Assembly: GCA_001788015.1 (NCBI GenBank)
Contig: MFZO01000047.1
Coordinates: forward strand, 1-61,104
Length of the DNA stretch: 61,104 nt
From: Candidatus Roizmanbacteria bacterium RIFCSPHIGHO2_02_FULL_38_11
GTDB taxonomy: Bacteria; Patescibacteriota; Microgenomatia; UBA1406; GWC2-37-13
Direction of reading: 5' to 3'
Part shown: positions 8,539-19,110 of the stretch, piece by piece
Layout: each line of letters begins with the position of its first letter
Position numbering within the stretch: the first letter of the stretch is position 1
Position numbers and translations under genes: made by a program
Notes under the pieces: generated by a model
Told to the model about the DNA's origin: nothing
Seen by the model: the letters and a program-made list of their open reading frames with translations, nothing else
Database searches by the model: none

Positions 8539-11500
8539 ATTTACTCAAAAATCTACCGTAGTATTTTCCAATTAATTCTTCAGTTACGGGTATGAGTCTT
8601 CCAATTATAACATTTTCTTTTAATCCCAGCAAGTAATCTATTTTGCCTTTGATAGCTGCAGAACTTAGAACATTCGTAGTTTGTTCAAAAGAAGCGGCAG
8701 AAAGCCAAGAGTCCGTATAGATGGCTGCGCGTGTTATACCTAAGATGGATACTTTTCCCACCGAAGGTTTTCCGCCTTGGGCAAGAATTTTTTTGTTTTC
8801 TTCCTCGAAGCGGATCTTAGAAACAACCTCATCTTTGATAAATGAGGTGTCTCCCTCATCTTCTATTATTACTTTGTCGCTCATTTTTCGAATGATAACC
8901 TCAAAATGTTTATCGTGAATGTTTATACCTTGGGATTCATAAACTTTTTGAACCTCGTCGAGTAGATAAAATTGAGCCGCTCGAAGACCTTTGATAGTTA
9001 AAATATCGTTTACGTCCAAATATCCCTCTGATAAAGGTGTCCCTATGGTTACAAGTTCACCATCCTTTATCTTGAGTTTTTGCGACATGGGAATAATAAA
9101 CTCTTGTTCTCGCGGGCGATTTTTATCCGTAGAGGTGATCTTTACTGCGTAGACTTCTTTCTTACTATCTTCTTGAACAGAAGCTTTTCCGTCGACTTCA
9201 ACAATAGGAGAAACAATTTTTGGCGTTCTTGTTTCAAAGAGTTCTTCTACTCTTGGCAGTCCCTGGGTTACGTCAGAAATAACAATGCCTCCAAAGTGCC
9301 TCACTCTCATCGTGAGTTGAGTTCCCGGTTCACCAATCGACTGAGCTGCAATAACGCCCACAGGTACACCGATATCAACAAGTTTGTTATTTGAAAGATC
9401 TATGCCGTAGCATTTCTGACATGCCCCGTACTTTGATTGACAATAAAGCGCTGATCTAACGACAATTTTTTTGATTCCTGATTTTTGCAAAAGATGTATT
9501 TTTTCCTCATCGATGAGTTGATCGGTCTTGATGAAGAGTTGTTTATTTTCAGAATATAGATCTTTTGCCAGGAAGCGTCCTTTTATTCTGTCTAGAAATT
9601 TTTCTCCACGTACATCTGTTACGCTGATGGTGAGACCATCCTTTACTCCACAGTCTTCTTCTCTTATGATCATATCATGGGCAACGTCAACCAGCCGACG
9701 CGTAAGATATCCGGCATCCGCTGTTTTTAGCGCTGAATCGGTAAGACCTTTTCGAGCGCCGCGTGCGTTAATTACATATTCAAAAATTGATAACCCTTCA
9801 CGATAGTTTGATTTGGTTGGCACCTCTATGATTTTTCCTAGAGGATCAACGACGAGACCCTTGATTGCCGACAGTTGTTTTAATTGTTCACGAGAAGCTC
9901 TTGGACCCTCTGATTTAATGGCAATTTTGACTGGATTTTCTTCATCGAGCGCATCCCAAGTCATATCTGCTAATTTTTCGGTTATTTCTATCCAAAGTTT
10001 ATTTGTATAGCGTTTTTTTTCTTCCAGAGTAAGAAGTCCCTGTCGATAATTTTTTTCTACCTTTTCAACATTTTTTTCGACCTGTTTTAGCATTTCTTCT
10101 TTCTCTTTGATGATGAGGCAATCAAAAACTGAAAATGAGAGACCTCCCGCGATAGTTGCTCCCCAAAATCCAATCTCTTTGAGTCGATCAATGGCATCTC
10201 CCACCTCTTGATTTTCAACAATCTTCATAGCCTTCACAACGATTTGTTTTAATGTGGAGGCTTTTACTTCCTGATTGAAAAATCGTAATTTTTCTGGAAG
10301 AGATTGGTTAAAAATGACGCGACCAATAGAAGTTTTTAAAAGGTTATTGTTAATTTTGACAAATATTGGTTGTCTTAAACTAATCTTGTCAAATTGATAA
10401 GCGGTCATAGCCTCATTCTCATTGCTGAAATATTTCAATTCTTCATCTCTCTTGTTTTGATAAGACGTATCAAGTGTCGTAAAATGATAACAACCTAGAG
10501 CCATTTCTTTATTAGGAAGAACGATAGGTGTTCCATCGGCAGGTTTGAGAAGGTTATGATAGGGAAGCATTCTTGTTTTCACTTCTTCGATTGCCCTTTT
10601 TGAAAGTGGTAAAAATACCCCCATTGCGTCGCCGTCGAAATCGGCGTTATATCCAGCGCAGACAGTAGGATGAAGTTTTATGGCATGCGAATCAGTGAGT
10701 ATAGGATAAAATCCCAAGATCGATAATTTATGAAGAGTTGGTGCACGGTTGAGTAAAACAGGATGATCTTTAGATATTTCTTCTAAGATGTCATAAACTA
10801 TTGGCTCTTTTTTTTCAAGAAAATTCTTAGCACTTTTTATATTCGGAGCAAGTCCCCTTATTATGATTTCATGAAGAAGAAATGGCTTAAAAAGTTCTAG
10901 GGCCATTTCTTTTGGAAGTCCGCACTGGTAAAGTTTGAGTTCTGGACCCACGATGATAGTGGATCTTCCTGAATAGTCTACTCGTTTTCCCAAAAGATTC
11001 TGCCTGAAGCGACCTTGTTTTCCACGAAGAATATCAGACAATGATTTTTGGATTTTGGATGCAGTCCCTTGAGTTCTAGCTCTTCCTCTTGATTTTTGCA
11101 GATCGATCAAGGAATCAACCGCTTCCTGAAGCATTCTCTTTTCGTTTCTTAAAATTATCTCTGGGGCGCCCAGGTCTATTAGTTGTTTAAGGCGATTATT
11201 CCTATTGATAACTCTTCGATAAAAGTCGTTAAGGTCTGATGTGGCGAACTTACCGCCCGGCAATTGAACAACAGGTCTCAGATCGGGTGGGATAACAGGA
11301 AGAACTGTTAAAACTATCCATTTTGGGGATATGTTCGCTTTGATGAATGATTCAAGGAATCTAACTTTTTTGAGAAGCTTATTCCTTCTTTCTCCTTTTA
11401 CTTCATTAAGTTCTTTTAGAGCATCTGCGTATTTCTTATTTATTTCAAAAGATGACAAAATTTCATAGATAACTTCTGACCCCATGCCTGTTTCAATAAA

Positions 11501-12280
11501 ATGGTCGGCTCTTTTTTCTTTAAGATAAAGAAAATCATCTTCTTCGATGGTGTCCAAGGAATTTAATGATTTGATAACCTTAATAAGTCGATCAAAAAAA
11601 GATACTTTTTGATTTTTTTGTTCAGTGAACTTATCTGAAAGCAATTTGAGCTGTTCTCGCAATTTGAATTCAATCTCCTGTTCGGCAATTTCTCTTTGTT
11701 CTCTATGAGAGATTTTCTTCACGAGTTCCTCTTTTTGTTTTTTAAAATCGCTTTCGACTTTTTTCTGATTGGTTTGATATTCTTTTCCAAGGCTATCTAA
11801 TTCTTTTTTCTCCTCTTCTTTGATAACCTTGATGGACTGTTTTTGTTTTTCTTTATCAATTTTTTTCACGAGATATAGAGCGTAATAAATTATGCGCTCA
11901 AGCGATTGAGGCGGAATATCAAGAATAGTGCTGAGGACAGAGGAGGGGCCTTTAAAATACCATATATGAGCGATAGGAGAGGCAAGTTTTATGTGACCCA
12001 TTCGTTCTCTGCGAACTGCAGAGGTAGTAATTTCAACGCCGCAGCGATCACAAACAATTCCTTTGTATCGGATTCTTTTGTATTTACCACAGTAACATTC
12101 ATAGTCTTTGGTAGGTCCGAAGATCCTTTCATCAAATAGACCGTCTTTCTCTGCTCTAAAGGTTCGATAGTTAATTGTTTCGGGCTTAGTTATTTCACCA
12201 TGAGACCAACTCAATATTACCTCGGGAGAAGCGAGGCTGATTCGAAGACCGGAAAAATCGACTGGATCGTGGTTTTCCAT
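8489..12280 (-). CDS. rpoC: DNA-directed RNA polymerase subunit beta'
   Basis: NADFDGD active-site motif, zinc-binding [44 protein letters not shown]. Confidence 0.98.
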   Translation of the reverse strand: MENHDPVDFSGLRISLASPEVILSWSHGEITKPETINYRTFRAEKDGLFDERIFGPTKDYECYCGKYKRIRYKGIVCDRCGVEITTSAVRRERMGHIKLASPIAHIWYFKGPSSVLSTILDIPPQSLERIIYYALYLVKKIDKEKQKQSIKVIKEEEKKELDSLGKEYQTNQKKVESDFKKQKEELVKKISHREQREIAEQEIEFKLREQLKLLSDKFTEQKNQKVSFFDRLIKVIKSLNSLDTIEEDDFLYLKEKRADHFIETGMGSEVIYEILSSFEINKKYADALKELNEVKGERRNKLLKKVRFLESFIKANISPKWIVLTVLPVIPPDLRPVVQLPGGKFATSDLNDFYRRVINRNNRLKQLIDLGAPEIILRNEKRMLQEAVDSLIDLQKSRGRARTQGTASKIQKSLSDILRGKQGRFRQNLLGKRVDYSGRSTIIVGPELKLYQCGLPKEMALELFKPFLLHEIIIRGLAPNIKSAKNFLEKKEPIVYDILEEISKDHPVLLNRAPTLHKLSILGFYPILTDSHAIKLHPTVCAGYNADFDGDAMGVFLPLSKRAIEEVKTRMLPYHNLLKPADGTPIVLPNKEMALGCYHFTTLDTSYQNKRDEELKYFSNENEAMTAYQFDKISLRQPIFVKINNNLLKTSIGRVIFNQSLPEKLRFFNQEVKASTLKQIVVKAMKIVENQEVGDAIDRLKEIGFWGATIAGGLSFSVFDCLIIKEKEEMLKQVEKNVEKVEKNYRQGLLTLEEKKRYTNKLWIEITEKLADMTWDALDEENPVKIAIKSEGPRASREQLKQLSAIKGLVVDPLGKIIEVPTKSNYREGLSIFEYVINARGARKGLTDSALKTADAGYLTRRLVDVAHDMIIREEDCGVKDGLTISVTDVRGEKFLDRIKGRFLAKDLYSENKQLFIKTDQLIDEEKIHLLQKSGIKKIVVRSALYCQSKYGACQKCYGIDLSNNKLVDIGVPVGVIAAQSIGEPGTQLTMRVRHFGGIVISDVTQGLPRVEELFETRTPKIVSPIVEVDGKASVQEDSKKEVYAVKITSTDKNRPREQEFIIPMSQKLKIKDGELVTIGTPLSEGYLDVNDILTIKGLRAAQFYLLDEVQKVYESQGINIHDKHFEVIIRKMSDKVIIEDEGDTSFIKDEVVSKIRFEEENKKILAQGGKPSVGKVSILGITRAAIYTDSWLSAASFEQTTNVLSSAAIKGKIDYLLGLKENVIIGRLIPVTEELIGKYYGRFLSKYADNQPTDQKKEEKKD

Positions 12281-12289
12281 AATGTTTTG

Positions 12290-12368
12290 TAATACGGATG
12301 ATTCGGATATGCGGATATTTTTATCCGAATATCTGCGGCAACCGCATATTATCCGTAGATCCGTATTA
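12290..12368. repeat. Long imperfect hairpin in rpoB-rpoC spacer
   Basis: TAATACGGAT...ATCCGTATTA perfect ends with internal CGGATATGCGG / CCGCATATTATCCG pairing. Confidence 0.85.
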
Positions 12369-12371
12369 AAT

Positions 12372-15300
12372 TTACTTGATGTAATCTATTGCTAATCCCA
12401 ATGCATTTAGTTCTTTCATTAAAACATGAAAAGATTCTGGAACACTTGATTGGGGTATGTCAACTTTCTTGATGATTGATTCAAAGGCTTTAGTTCTTCC
12501 TCTTACATCGTCACTTTTGATTGTGAGCATTTCTTGTAATGTGTAGGGGACACGATGTGTTTCAAGTGCCCACACTTCCATCTCTCCAAATCGTTGTCCA
12601 CCCATTTGCGATTTACCACCAAGCGGTTGTTGAGTGACCAACGAGTAGGGACCTACAGAACGAGCATGGAACTTATCCTCAACCATATGGATAAGTTTCA
12701 TAATGTAGCCTATGCCAACAAATACCTGTCTGTCATAGGGTTGTCCGGATTGACCGTCAAAAAGCTTTACTTTTCCGTCTATTGGAAGTCCAAGTTTTTT
12801 AAGTTCCGAAGTGATAAACTGTTCTTTAATTTTTTCAAAAACTGGGACTGAAATATTGGTATGTTTATGTTGAGCGATAAGACCAAGAAGAGTTTCAAAA
12901 AGTTGCCCCAGATTCATACGTGACAAGATCGATAGAGGAGAAAGTATGACGTCGACAGGTGTTCCATCCTCCAAGTAGGGCATATCCCATTCAGGTAAGA
13001 TTTTTGAAATGACTCCTTTGTTTCCGTGCCGACCGGCCAGCTTATCGCCGACAGAAATTTTTCGAAGTTGAGCCGTATTAACAATAATTCTTTTTAACAC
13101 GCTTGGTTCTAATTCGTTTGGGTCTTTTTTAGAATCAATAATTTCAAGGTTTACTACAGTTCCGCGTTTGCCGTATGACAGACGAAGAGATGTATCTTTT
13201 ACATCCTTGGCTTTTTCACCGAAGATAGCTCTCAAGAGTCTTTCTTCAGCTGTAAGCTCTTTTTCGCCTTTTGGCGCTAGCTTTCCGACTAATATGTCAC
13301 CACCCGAAACTTCAGTTCCAACTACAACTAGGCCGTCTTTATCTAAATTCTGCAGAATCTCTTCACGGACATTTGGAATATCTCGCGTCAATTCTTCGGG
13401 TCCGAGTTTAGTATCGACCAAATCGGCTGTAAATTCCTCTGAAGTGATAGAAGTTAATAAGTCTTCTTTTATCAGTCTTTCGGAGATGACAAAGCCGTCC
13501 TCATAACCCAAACCATTGAGTGAGGTATAGGCAACGACTAAATTTTGTCCTAAGGCAAGCTTGCCATTATTGGTTGATGGACCATCTAGAATCACTTGTC
13601 CTTTTTTTACTTTTTCCCGTGATTCAACTCTTGGTTTTTGATCGAAGACGACGTCTTTATTTGTTTTTACAAACCTACCCAAAATGTAGTTATATTCTTT
13701 ACCTGATTTACCCTTCATAACAATTTTTTTTGCATCAACATAGGCTATTACTCCATCTTCTTCAGCGAAGACGGTTCGGTTAAGCGCAGAGCTGATTTTT
13801 CTTTCTAGACCGGTACCGACGATTGGAGCATCAGGTTTAATCAAGGGGACAGCCTGACATTGCATATGTGTTCCCATAAGCGCTCGGCTTGCATCGTCGT
13901 TCTGCAGGAAAGGAATAAGAGCGGCTGAGGCTCCTACTACTTGCCGTGGAGAAACATCTATAAGGTCTAACTTGTCAACTGCAACTTCAACAATTTCTCC
14001 TCCGTATCTGCAGACAATATGTTCATCAACTACATAATTATTCTTATCAATATTGATGTTATTTGAGGTTATATAGTATTGTTCTTCATCGTCTGCCTGA
14101 AGATATACAATCTCGTCTGAGAGCCGTACTTTTATTTTGTCTCCGTATTTTTCTTTGGTGAGTTTTCGATAGGGCGTCTCAAGAAATCCATATTTATTGA
14201 CTCTTGCGTATAAAGCCATATAGGTAACAACTCCAATATTTGGTCCTTCAGGAGAGCGAATAGGACAAATTCTTCCATATTGTGATGAAGATATGTCTCT
14301 GATAGAGAAAGAAGCTCTTTCTTTCTCTATGCCGCCGGGTCCTCCTACGGTAATTCTTCTTAAATTATCAAGTTCAGATAGGGGATTAGTTTGGTCTACT
14401 ATGGTGGAAAGCTGACTGGTTCGAAAGAATGAATTGATTGCGACTATAAGGGGTTTAGAGTTGACGATCTGAGAAGGAGAAATGTGAGATTCGCTTGTGA
14501 CTAAACTCATTCTTTCCTTAATTTCTCTCTCGACTCGGACCAATCCCACTCGTATTCCATACATGCTCACGAGTTCTCCAACGGTTCTGAGGCGTCGATT
14601 ACCAAGATGATCAATATCATCGAAAACACCAACGCCTTTGGTCAAATTTACTAAATATTTGATCGTTTCGATTATGTCTTTTTTGGTTAAAAGATGGTTT
14701 TCCTTTTTAATTTCAAAATCAATATTTAACTTTTTATTTATTTTGTATCTCCCAACATCAGCTAAGGAATAACGACGATGATTGAAGAATAAATTTTGCA
14801 ATGTTTCATAAGCGTTTTCCAATATTAAAGGTTCACCGGGCCTCACTTTGCGGTAGATTTCTAATACTGCAGCATTTTTATCTTTTGTCTGATCCTTTTT
14901 TAAGGTTGGCGCAATGTACTTTTCGATAAGTTCCTTGTCAAGATCCTGAAAATAAGACATAATCTGCGTATTATTGTCGCCTTCAAATGTTCTTAAGAGA
15001 ACAGTTGCCAAAAATTTTCTTTTTTTATTAACCTTCATTTCCATCAGGTTATTTTTATTGAGAGTTATGTCAAGCCAAGCTCCAATGTAGGGTCTTATTT
15101 CTGCATTATATAAAGTTAATCCAGTTGTTTTATCAATCTGTGCCGTAAAGTACAAGCCAGGCGATCTTACAATCTGATTGATGATGGCTCTCTCAATTCC
15201 GTTTATAATGAAGCTGCCACGGCTTGTCATTTTTGGTAAGTTAAAAAAATACACTTCTTGTGATCGTTCTATTCCTGTTTTCTTATTAACCAGTCTTAGT

Positions 15301-15587
15301 TTAAGATAGACGGGGGTATCGTAGGTTAATTTTTTCTGGAGACAAAGTTCCAGGGGGTAACGAGGTTCTCCGAAAAAAACGTCTTCAAAAAATAGGATAA
15401 ATTTTTTTCCAGTGTAGTCTTCGATGGGGAAGAATTCGTTAATTATTTCTTTTAATTCTGAATTGATGAATTTTCCCCATGACTGTTTTTGGATCTCGAT
15501 AAGGTCAAAACTTTCGAGCTCTTTATCTTCGTTACCAAGAAATATTTTTTTTTGAGAGGAAGAATCGGATGAGTTATTTTGAGGCAT
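12372..15587 (-). CDS. rpoB: DNA-directed RNA polymerase subunit beta
   Basis: PIRSPEGPNIGVV, GDKLAGRHGNKGVIS, GGKSQMGGQRFGEMEVWALE. Confidence 0.98.
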   Translation of the reverse strand: MPQNNSSDSSSQKKIFLGNEDKELESFDLIEIQKQSWGKFINSELKEIINEFFPIEDYTGKKFILFFEDVFFGEPRYPLELCLQKKLTYDTPVYLKLRLVNKKTGIERSQEVYFFNLPKMTSRGSFIINGIERAIINQIVRSPGLYFTAQIDKTTGLTLYNAEIRPYIGAWLDITLNKNNLMEMKVNKKRKFLATVLLRTFEGDNNTQIMSYFQDLDKELIEKYIAPTLKKDQTKDKNAAVLEIYRKVRPGEPLILENAYETLQNLFFNHRRYSLADVGRYKINKKLNIDFEIKKENHLLTKKDIIETIKYLVNLTKGVGVFDDIDHLGNRRLRTVGELVSMYGIRVGLVRVEREIKERMSLVTSESHISPSQIVNSKPLIVAINSFFRTSQLSTIVDQTNPLSELDNLRRITVGGPGGIEKERASFSIRDISSSQYGRICPIRSPEGPNIGVVTYMALYARVNKYGFLETPYRKLTKEKYGDKIKVRLSDEIVYLQADDEEQYYITSNNINIDKNNYVVDEHIVCRYGGEIVEVAVDKLDLIDVSPRQVVGASAALIPFLQNDDASRALMGTHMQCQAVPLIKPDAPIVGTGLERKISSALNRTVFAEEDGVIAYVDAKKIVMKGKSGKEYNYILGRFVKTNKDVVFDQKPRVESREKVKKGQVILDGPSTNNGKLALGQNLVVAYTSLNGLGYEDGFVISERLIKEDLLTSITSEEFTADLVDTKLGPEELTRDIPNVREEILQNLDKDGLVVVGTEVSGGDILVGKLAPKGEKELTAEERLLRAIFGEKAKDVKDTSLRLSYGKRGTVVNLEIIDSKKDPNELEPSVLKRIIVNTAQLRKISVGDKLAGRHGNKGVISKILPEWDMPYLEDGTPVDVILSPLSILSRMNLGQLFETLLGLIAQHKHTNISVPVFEKIKEQFITSELKKLGLPIDGKVKLFDGQSGQPYDRQVFVGIGYIMKLIHMVEDKFHARSVGPYSLVTQQPLGGKSQMGGQRFGEMEVWALETHRVPYTLQEMLTIKSDDVRGRTKAFESIIKKVDIPQSSVPESFHVLMKELNALGLAIDYIK

Positions 15588-15620
15588 CTCGGGGATATGT
15601 TAATTTTTTTATAACAACAA

Positions 15621-15644
15621 AAAAACCCTTCTTATTAAAGGGGA
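15621..15644 (-). terminator. Rho-independent terminator candidate downstream of 15722-16250 genes
   Basis: Minus strand CCCTT-loop-AAGGG followed by a T-tract, upstream of rpoB. Confidence 0.5.
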
Positions 15645-15721
15645 TCGAAAAAAGATACTCAAATATACATGAGATAAGTAAAATTGTCAAGCGAATTTAA
15701 TCCTTAGCTTAATCGAATGGG

Positions 15722-16003
15722 TTAATTTCTTAAAGTTTTCATTTTGTCAAGAAGGGTGCCCAAGATGGGTTTATCTAGTTTTGTCTCAGGAAGCTTTTCG
15801 GCTCTGTCTGCAATTGCTTCTTCAATTTCTTCGGCTATAGTGAGCGCGTTTTCTTCTAAGTTTTCTGACAACTCCAATATTTTTTTTAGCGTTTGACGAC
15901 CTTTTTTTGTTCCCAGTAATAAGGCGACCGCCGCTACGCTAATTGCTCCAAAAGCAAATCCCAACCAAAGATTCGAGTTCCTATTATGATTTTGATTTGG
16001 CAT
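15722..16003 (-). CDS. YtxH-like small membrane protein
   Basis: N-terminal TM then GTKKGRQTLKKI and amphipathic helix. Confidence 0.6.
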   Translation of the reverse strand: MPNQNHNRNSNLWLGFAFGAISVAAVALLLGTKKGRQTLKKILELSENLEENALTIAEEIEEAIADRAEKLPETKLDKPILGTLLDKMKTLRN

Positions 16004-16250
16004 TTTTTTTAGTATGGATGAGGTCGATGACTTTGAATATCGTCTTCAAACCCGAGACAAAACCAGTCACTTCAGAAAGGCTATGTTCGACTGACACGCC
16101 TACTTTTTCAAAATTTTCTATAATTCCGTTGACTGTTTTGAGGGTCTTTCTCAGTTCTTTCAACACAAATATGAGCTGTATTCCAACTACAACCAGAAGA
16201 ATAGTTGTTACTGTCAGAACCACTGTTAAAAGAAGTTGTGTAGTATCCAT
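15984..16250 (-). CDS. Small membrane protein (DUF948-like)
   Basis: N-terminal TM and coiled coil; overlaps the YtxH-like ORF by 20 nt. Confidence 0.5.
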   Translation of the reverse strand: MDTTQLLLTVVLTVTTILLVVVGIQLIFVLKELRKTLKTVNGIIENFEKVGVSVEHSLSEVTGFVSGLKTIFKVIDLIHTKKNAKSKS

Positions 16251-16296
16251 TACTTAATTGTGAAAAAAAAATTGTAAAAAGTCAAATGAATCGGCT

Positions 16297-16445
16297 GTAA
16301 CCGTTCAGGAGTTGTCAAAGATGAGCTAATTTATTCTTCTAGTGAGGCTGAAAGCCGAATCGAGAAGTTCTCGACTACGTCAGGTACAGGACTGTACCTG
16401 ACTATGCTCGAACGATAAAAGTTTTGTCAAACTCTGAACGGTTAC
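16297..16445. repeat. Intergenic inverted repeat element with 12-bp perfect ends and inner GTCAGGTACAG-GA-CTGTACCTGAC palindrome
   Basis: GTAACCGTTCAG (16297-16308) pairs with CTGAACGGTTAC (16434-16445); inner palindrome 16379-16402. Confidence 0.85.
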
Positions 16446-16452
16446 GAAATAA

Positions 16453-16830
16453 TTAAAAAGAATTAATTTCTACTTGACTTTTTTTATTGTTAAAACAGAT
16501 GTGAAAATTGTCGAAAAAAGACTTCATACCTAAAATATTTGTACCAACTCCTAGATTTGGAGAGAAAGAAATCTCAGCGATGAATTCTTTGGATGCAAAT
16601 TTGACGGAAAGTTTGTGAACATAGGCATCAATTTTTTCTCCATTCCCAACGGTAAGATTTATTTTTCTGCCTGCTTTTAGATTTAATCCGAAAGCAAAAG
16701 CATAATCTTTAGTAAAAACAGAGTATCCTGCACCCGAGTCGAGATAAGCTGGTACCACGTACCAACTACCGTCTTTTGATTTTACATCAACAGCAACTAT
16801 TGGATCGCCATTGATGTACGAATATAACAT
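16453..16830 (-). CDS. Retropepsin-like aspartic protease (paralogous cassette)
   Basis: VPAYLDSGAGYSVF active-site motif and NILGMKSFFDNF. Confidence 0.7.
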   Translation of the reverse strand: MLYSYINGDPIVAVDVKSKDGSWYVVPAYLDSGAGYSVFTKDYAFAFGLNLKAGRKINLTVGNGEKIDAYVHKLSVKFASKEFIAEISFSPNLGVGTNILGMKSFFDNFHICFNNKKSQVEINSF

Positions 16831-16833
16831 ATA

Positions 16834-17025
16834 TCAAAGAAGAAATGGTCGATCTTCCTTTCTTGGTATTGCAAAAAGCATTATTTTTTTATGGGGAAAT
16901 TTTTTTTTAGCTATTTTTAAGGATACTGCTATATTATCAGTTGCGGCTACAACGTGACCATCAACAATAGCGACTCTCTTACCAGAATATTTTTTGAATA
17001 GATTTTTTGGGATATCAGTTTTCAT
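16834..17025 (-). CDS. Small DUF5678-like protein (paralogous cassette)
   Basis: KKYSGKRVAIVDGHVVAATDNIAVSLKIAKKKF..MLFAIPRKED; stop codon 3 nt before the protease start; TGCTATAAT 9 nt upstream of ATG. Confidence 0.6.
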   Translation of the reverse strand: MKTDIPKNLFKKYSGKRVAIVDGHVVAATDNIAVSLKIAKKKFPHKKIMLFAIPRKEDRPFLL

Positions 17026-17060
17026 AGCAAATTTATTATAGCAGAAAAGTAGTTTCGATT

Positions 17061-17798
17061 TCAGAGTTTGGAGTTCTTTTTTTTAGCCCAATACTGATTT
17101 GACAAAAATAAAGAGTCAAAAGTTCCGGCGTCGAGCCAATAGCCGTTTAACTCTGCCCAATGGAGTTTGTTTTCTTTTAGATAAAAATTGTTTACCTGCG
17201 TAATTTCAAGTTCGCCTCTTCCGATATAACTTGGATCACATTTTTGAATAAAATCGAACACTTTGTTATCATACACATATAAACCTGTCACTGCATAGTT
17301 TGATGGCGGATTTTTTGGTTTTTCAATAATTTCAATTATTTTAGAATTATCTTTGGGGTCAAATCGAGGAACTCCAAAACGTTTTGGGTCAGGCACTTTT
17401 TTTAAAAATACCATAGCGCCGTCTATAAATTTCTTAAGTGGCACTGAAATGTCTGCGTCAGTGGTATTATCTCCCAATATGACGGTTATAGGTTTGTTAT
17501 CAGCAAAATCTTCGGCTACAGCCAAAGCATCAGCAATTCCGCCGTCTGGTTTTTCTTGATAGGCAAACTCCAGATGTTCTACGCCAAATTCTTTACCATT
17601 TTTTAGCACGTGAATAAAATGTCCTGAATGAGGACCAGACACAACCACTAAAATTTCTTTGATTTCTGCCTTGACTAAAGTCTGAATAGGATAATAGATC
17701 ATGGGCTTATCGTAGATTGGGAGAAGATGCTTATTTGTTGCGTAAGTCAAAGGATAGAGACGAGTTCCAAGTCCTCCAGCTAAAATTACTCCTTTCAT
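17061..17798 (-). CDS. Sugar nucleotidyltransferase (glucose-1-phosphate thymidylyltransferase-like)
   Basis: MKGVILAGGLGTRLYPLTYATNKHLLPIYDKPMIYYPI. Confidence 0.92.
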   Translation of the reverse strand: MKGVILAGGLGTRLYPLTYATNKHLLPIYDKPMIYYPIQTLVKAEIKEILVVVSGPHSGHFIHVLKNGKEFGVEHLEFAYQEKPDGGIADALAVAEDFADNKPITVILGDNTTDADISVPLKKFIDGAMVFLKKVPDPKRFGVPRFDPKDNSKIIEIIEKPKNPPSNYAVTGLYVYDNKVFDFIQKCDPSYIGRGELEITQVNNFYLKENKLHWAELNGYWLDAGTFDSLFLSNQYWAKKKNSKL

Positions 17799-17825
17799 AA
17801 AAGTTTATTACAAGTTCGGAAAATA

Positions 17826-18110
17826 TTATCCTGGTAATATTATTATTTTCAAAAGAAACAGCAAAGTGAAAGCAATGAGTATATATTCTACCACAGTCTT
17901 TAAATGGAGGCTGTCTTCGATGATATGATGATAGATTCCCCAGACGATATAAAAAGAAATAAAAATAAAAAGAATGATGAATTCCAGGAGTCGTTCTCCC
18001 TTGAAGATGTTGAGCGAAATCAAAAATAAGGTTCCTGCGGTGATAAGCAAAAGATAGTCAAACAGATTTTTCTTCAATTCTTTTTGAATATGGATAACAA
18101 GATGTTTCAT
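17826..18110 (-). CDS. Small integral membrane protein
   Basis: Three hydrophobic segments; between same-strand genes. Confidence 0.55.
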   Translation of the reverse strand: MKHLVIHIQKELKKNLFDYLLLITAGTLFLISLNIFKGERLLEFIILFIFISFYIVWGIYHHIIEDSLHLKTVVEYILIAFTLLFLLKIIILPG

Positions 18111-18117
18111 GATTTAA

Positions 18118-19026
18118 TTACAAGACTGACCCTTTAGTTAACAATAATAATCCGACGAAAATAAAGCCGATGAAAATCAAATGCGCCAGATTTTTCCCAG
18201 TTATTCTTATAATATGGAGCTTAGTGGCAAAGTAAAAATCCAAAATTATGGCTAAGAATAAAAAAGTAAGAAAAATAAGACTTGAATTAAAAGATATCTG
18301 ACCTACATTCTTACTTTGCGGAGAAGTTTTTTGAGCTAAAATGGCTGGTTGTTGAATGACCGGTTTGTTTTCTGTCACAGGTGACTCTGCTTCTACTGTG
18401 TTTGGAAGAGTTTCTGGTTGTTCGAGCGTTAGACGTTCTTGCGCAATAGGAGTAGAGAGAGGTTTACCAAACATCTCTACAACAAGGGTTGTTTCTTCAC
18501 CATTCAAGACGCCATTCAAAACAGCAAAGCCTACTTCCGTATAGTCCCTTTTTAAGATATTATCTTTGTGCGATGACGAGTTCATCCAAGCATCTACGAC
18601 TCCCTGGCTAAACAAAAAATTTTTTGCCAGGTTTTCTCCTGCAAACTCATAGCGATATCCGGAAGAGAGAATAAAATCCCAAGGAGTGGCGCCGTCGGGT
18701 CCGTAATGCGACCAATAATTTTTTGCAAACATATCTGAAGCTTTCCGTTGAGCCGCGGAAGCTAACTGTTCGTTAAATGTCAAGGTTGGAAGCTGATTCT
18801 GTTGCCTGACGCTATTGGTGAGTTGGTATAATTTGTCGACTGTTATATCGGTAGCAAAACCTAAGATATCGCCGGATTTTGCATACAGTATTTTAAATCC
18901 GAAAGTTAAAAAAAGAGCAAAAAGAAGATAGTAGGTTAAGAAATCGATATGCAAAGCTTTAGCACGGTAGTTATTTCCTTGGTGAGGAACAAACAAATGA
19001 TGTAAAAAGGTCTTTATTGGGTTCAT
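18118..19026 (-). CDS. CAP/SCP-domain protein with flanking transmembrane helices
   Basis: TNSVRQQNQLPTLTFNEQLASAAQRKASDM, YWSHYGPDGATPW, GENLAKNF, WMNSSSHKDNILKRDYTEVGFAV. Confidence 0.9.
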   Translation of the reverse strand: MNPIKTFLHHLFVPHQGNNYRAKALHIDFLTYYLLFALFLTFGFKILYAKSGDILGFATDITVDKLYQLTNSVRQQNQLPTLTFNEQLASAAQRKASDMFAKNYWSHYGPDGATPWDFILSSGYRYEFAGENLAKNFLFSQGVVDAWMNSSSHKDNILKRDYTEVGFAVLNGVLNGEETTLVVEMFGKPLSTPIAQERLTLEQPETLPNTVEAESPVTENKPVIQQPAILAQKTSPQSKNVGQISFNSSLIFLTFLFLAIILDFYFATKLHIIRITGKNLAHLIFIGFIFVGLLLLTKGSVL

Positions 19027-19036
19027 TATTACTTTC

Positions 19037-19104
19037 TGTCATGCTGAACTAGTTTCAGCATCTGATTTTTAGATAGCAGATCCTGAAATAAATTCAGGAT
19101 GACA
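19037..19104. repeat. Palindromic element, family B (TGTCATGCTGAACTAG...TTCAGGATGACA)
   Basis: Near-identical to 57928-57994; TGTCAT/ATGACA ends. Confidence 0.85.
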
Positions 19105-19110
19105 AATAAT

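Noticed and set aside
8721-12139. Plus-strand ORFs antisense to rpoC
   Set aside because: Shadow ORFs of the highly conserved rpoC reading frame.
12555-13720. Plus-strand ORFs antisense to rpoB (98, 112, 66 aa)
   Set aside because: Opposite strand of a clearly coding, conserved gene; low-complexity translations with no recognisable domain.
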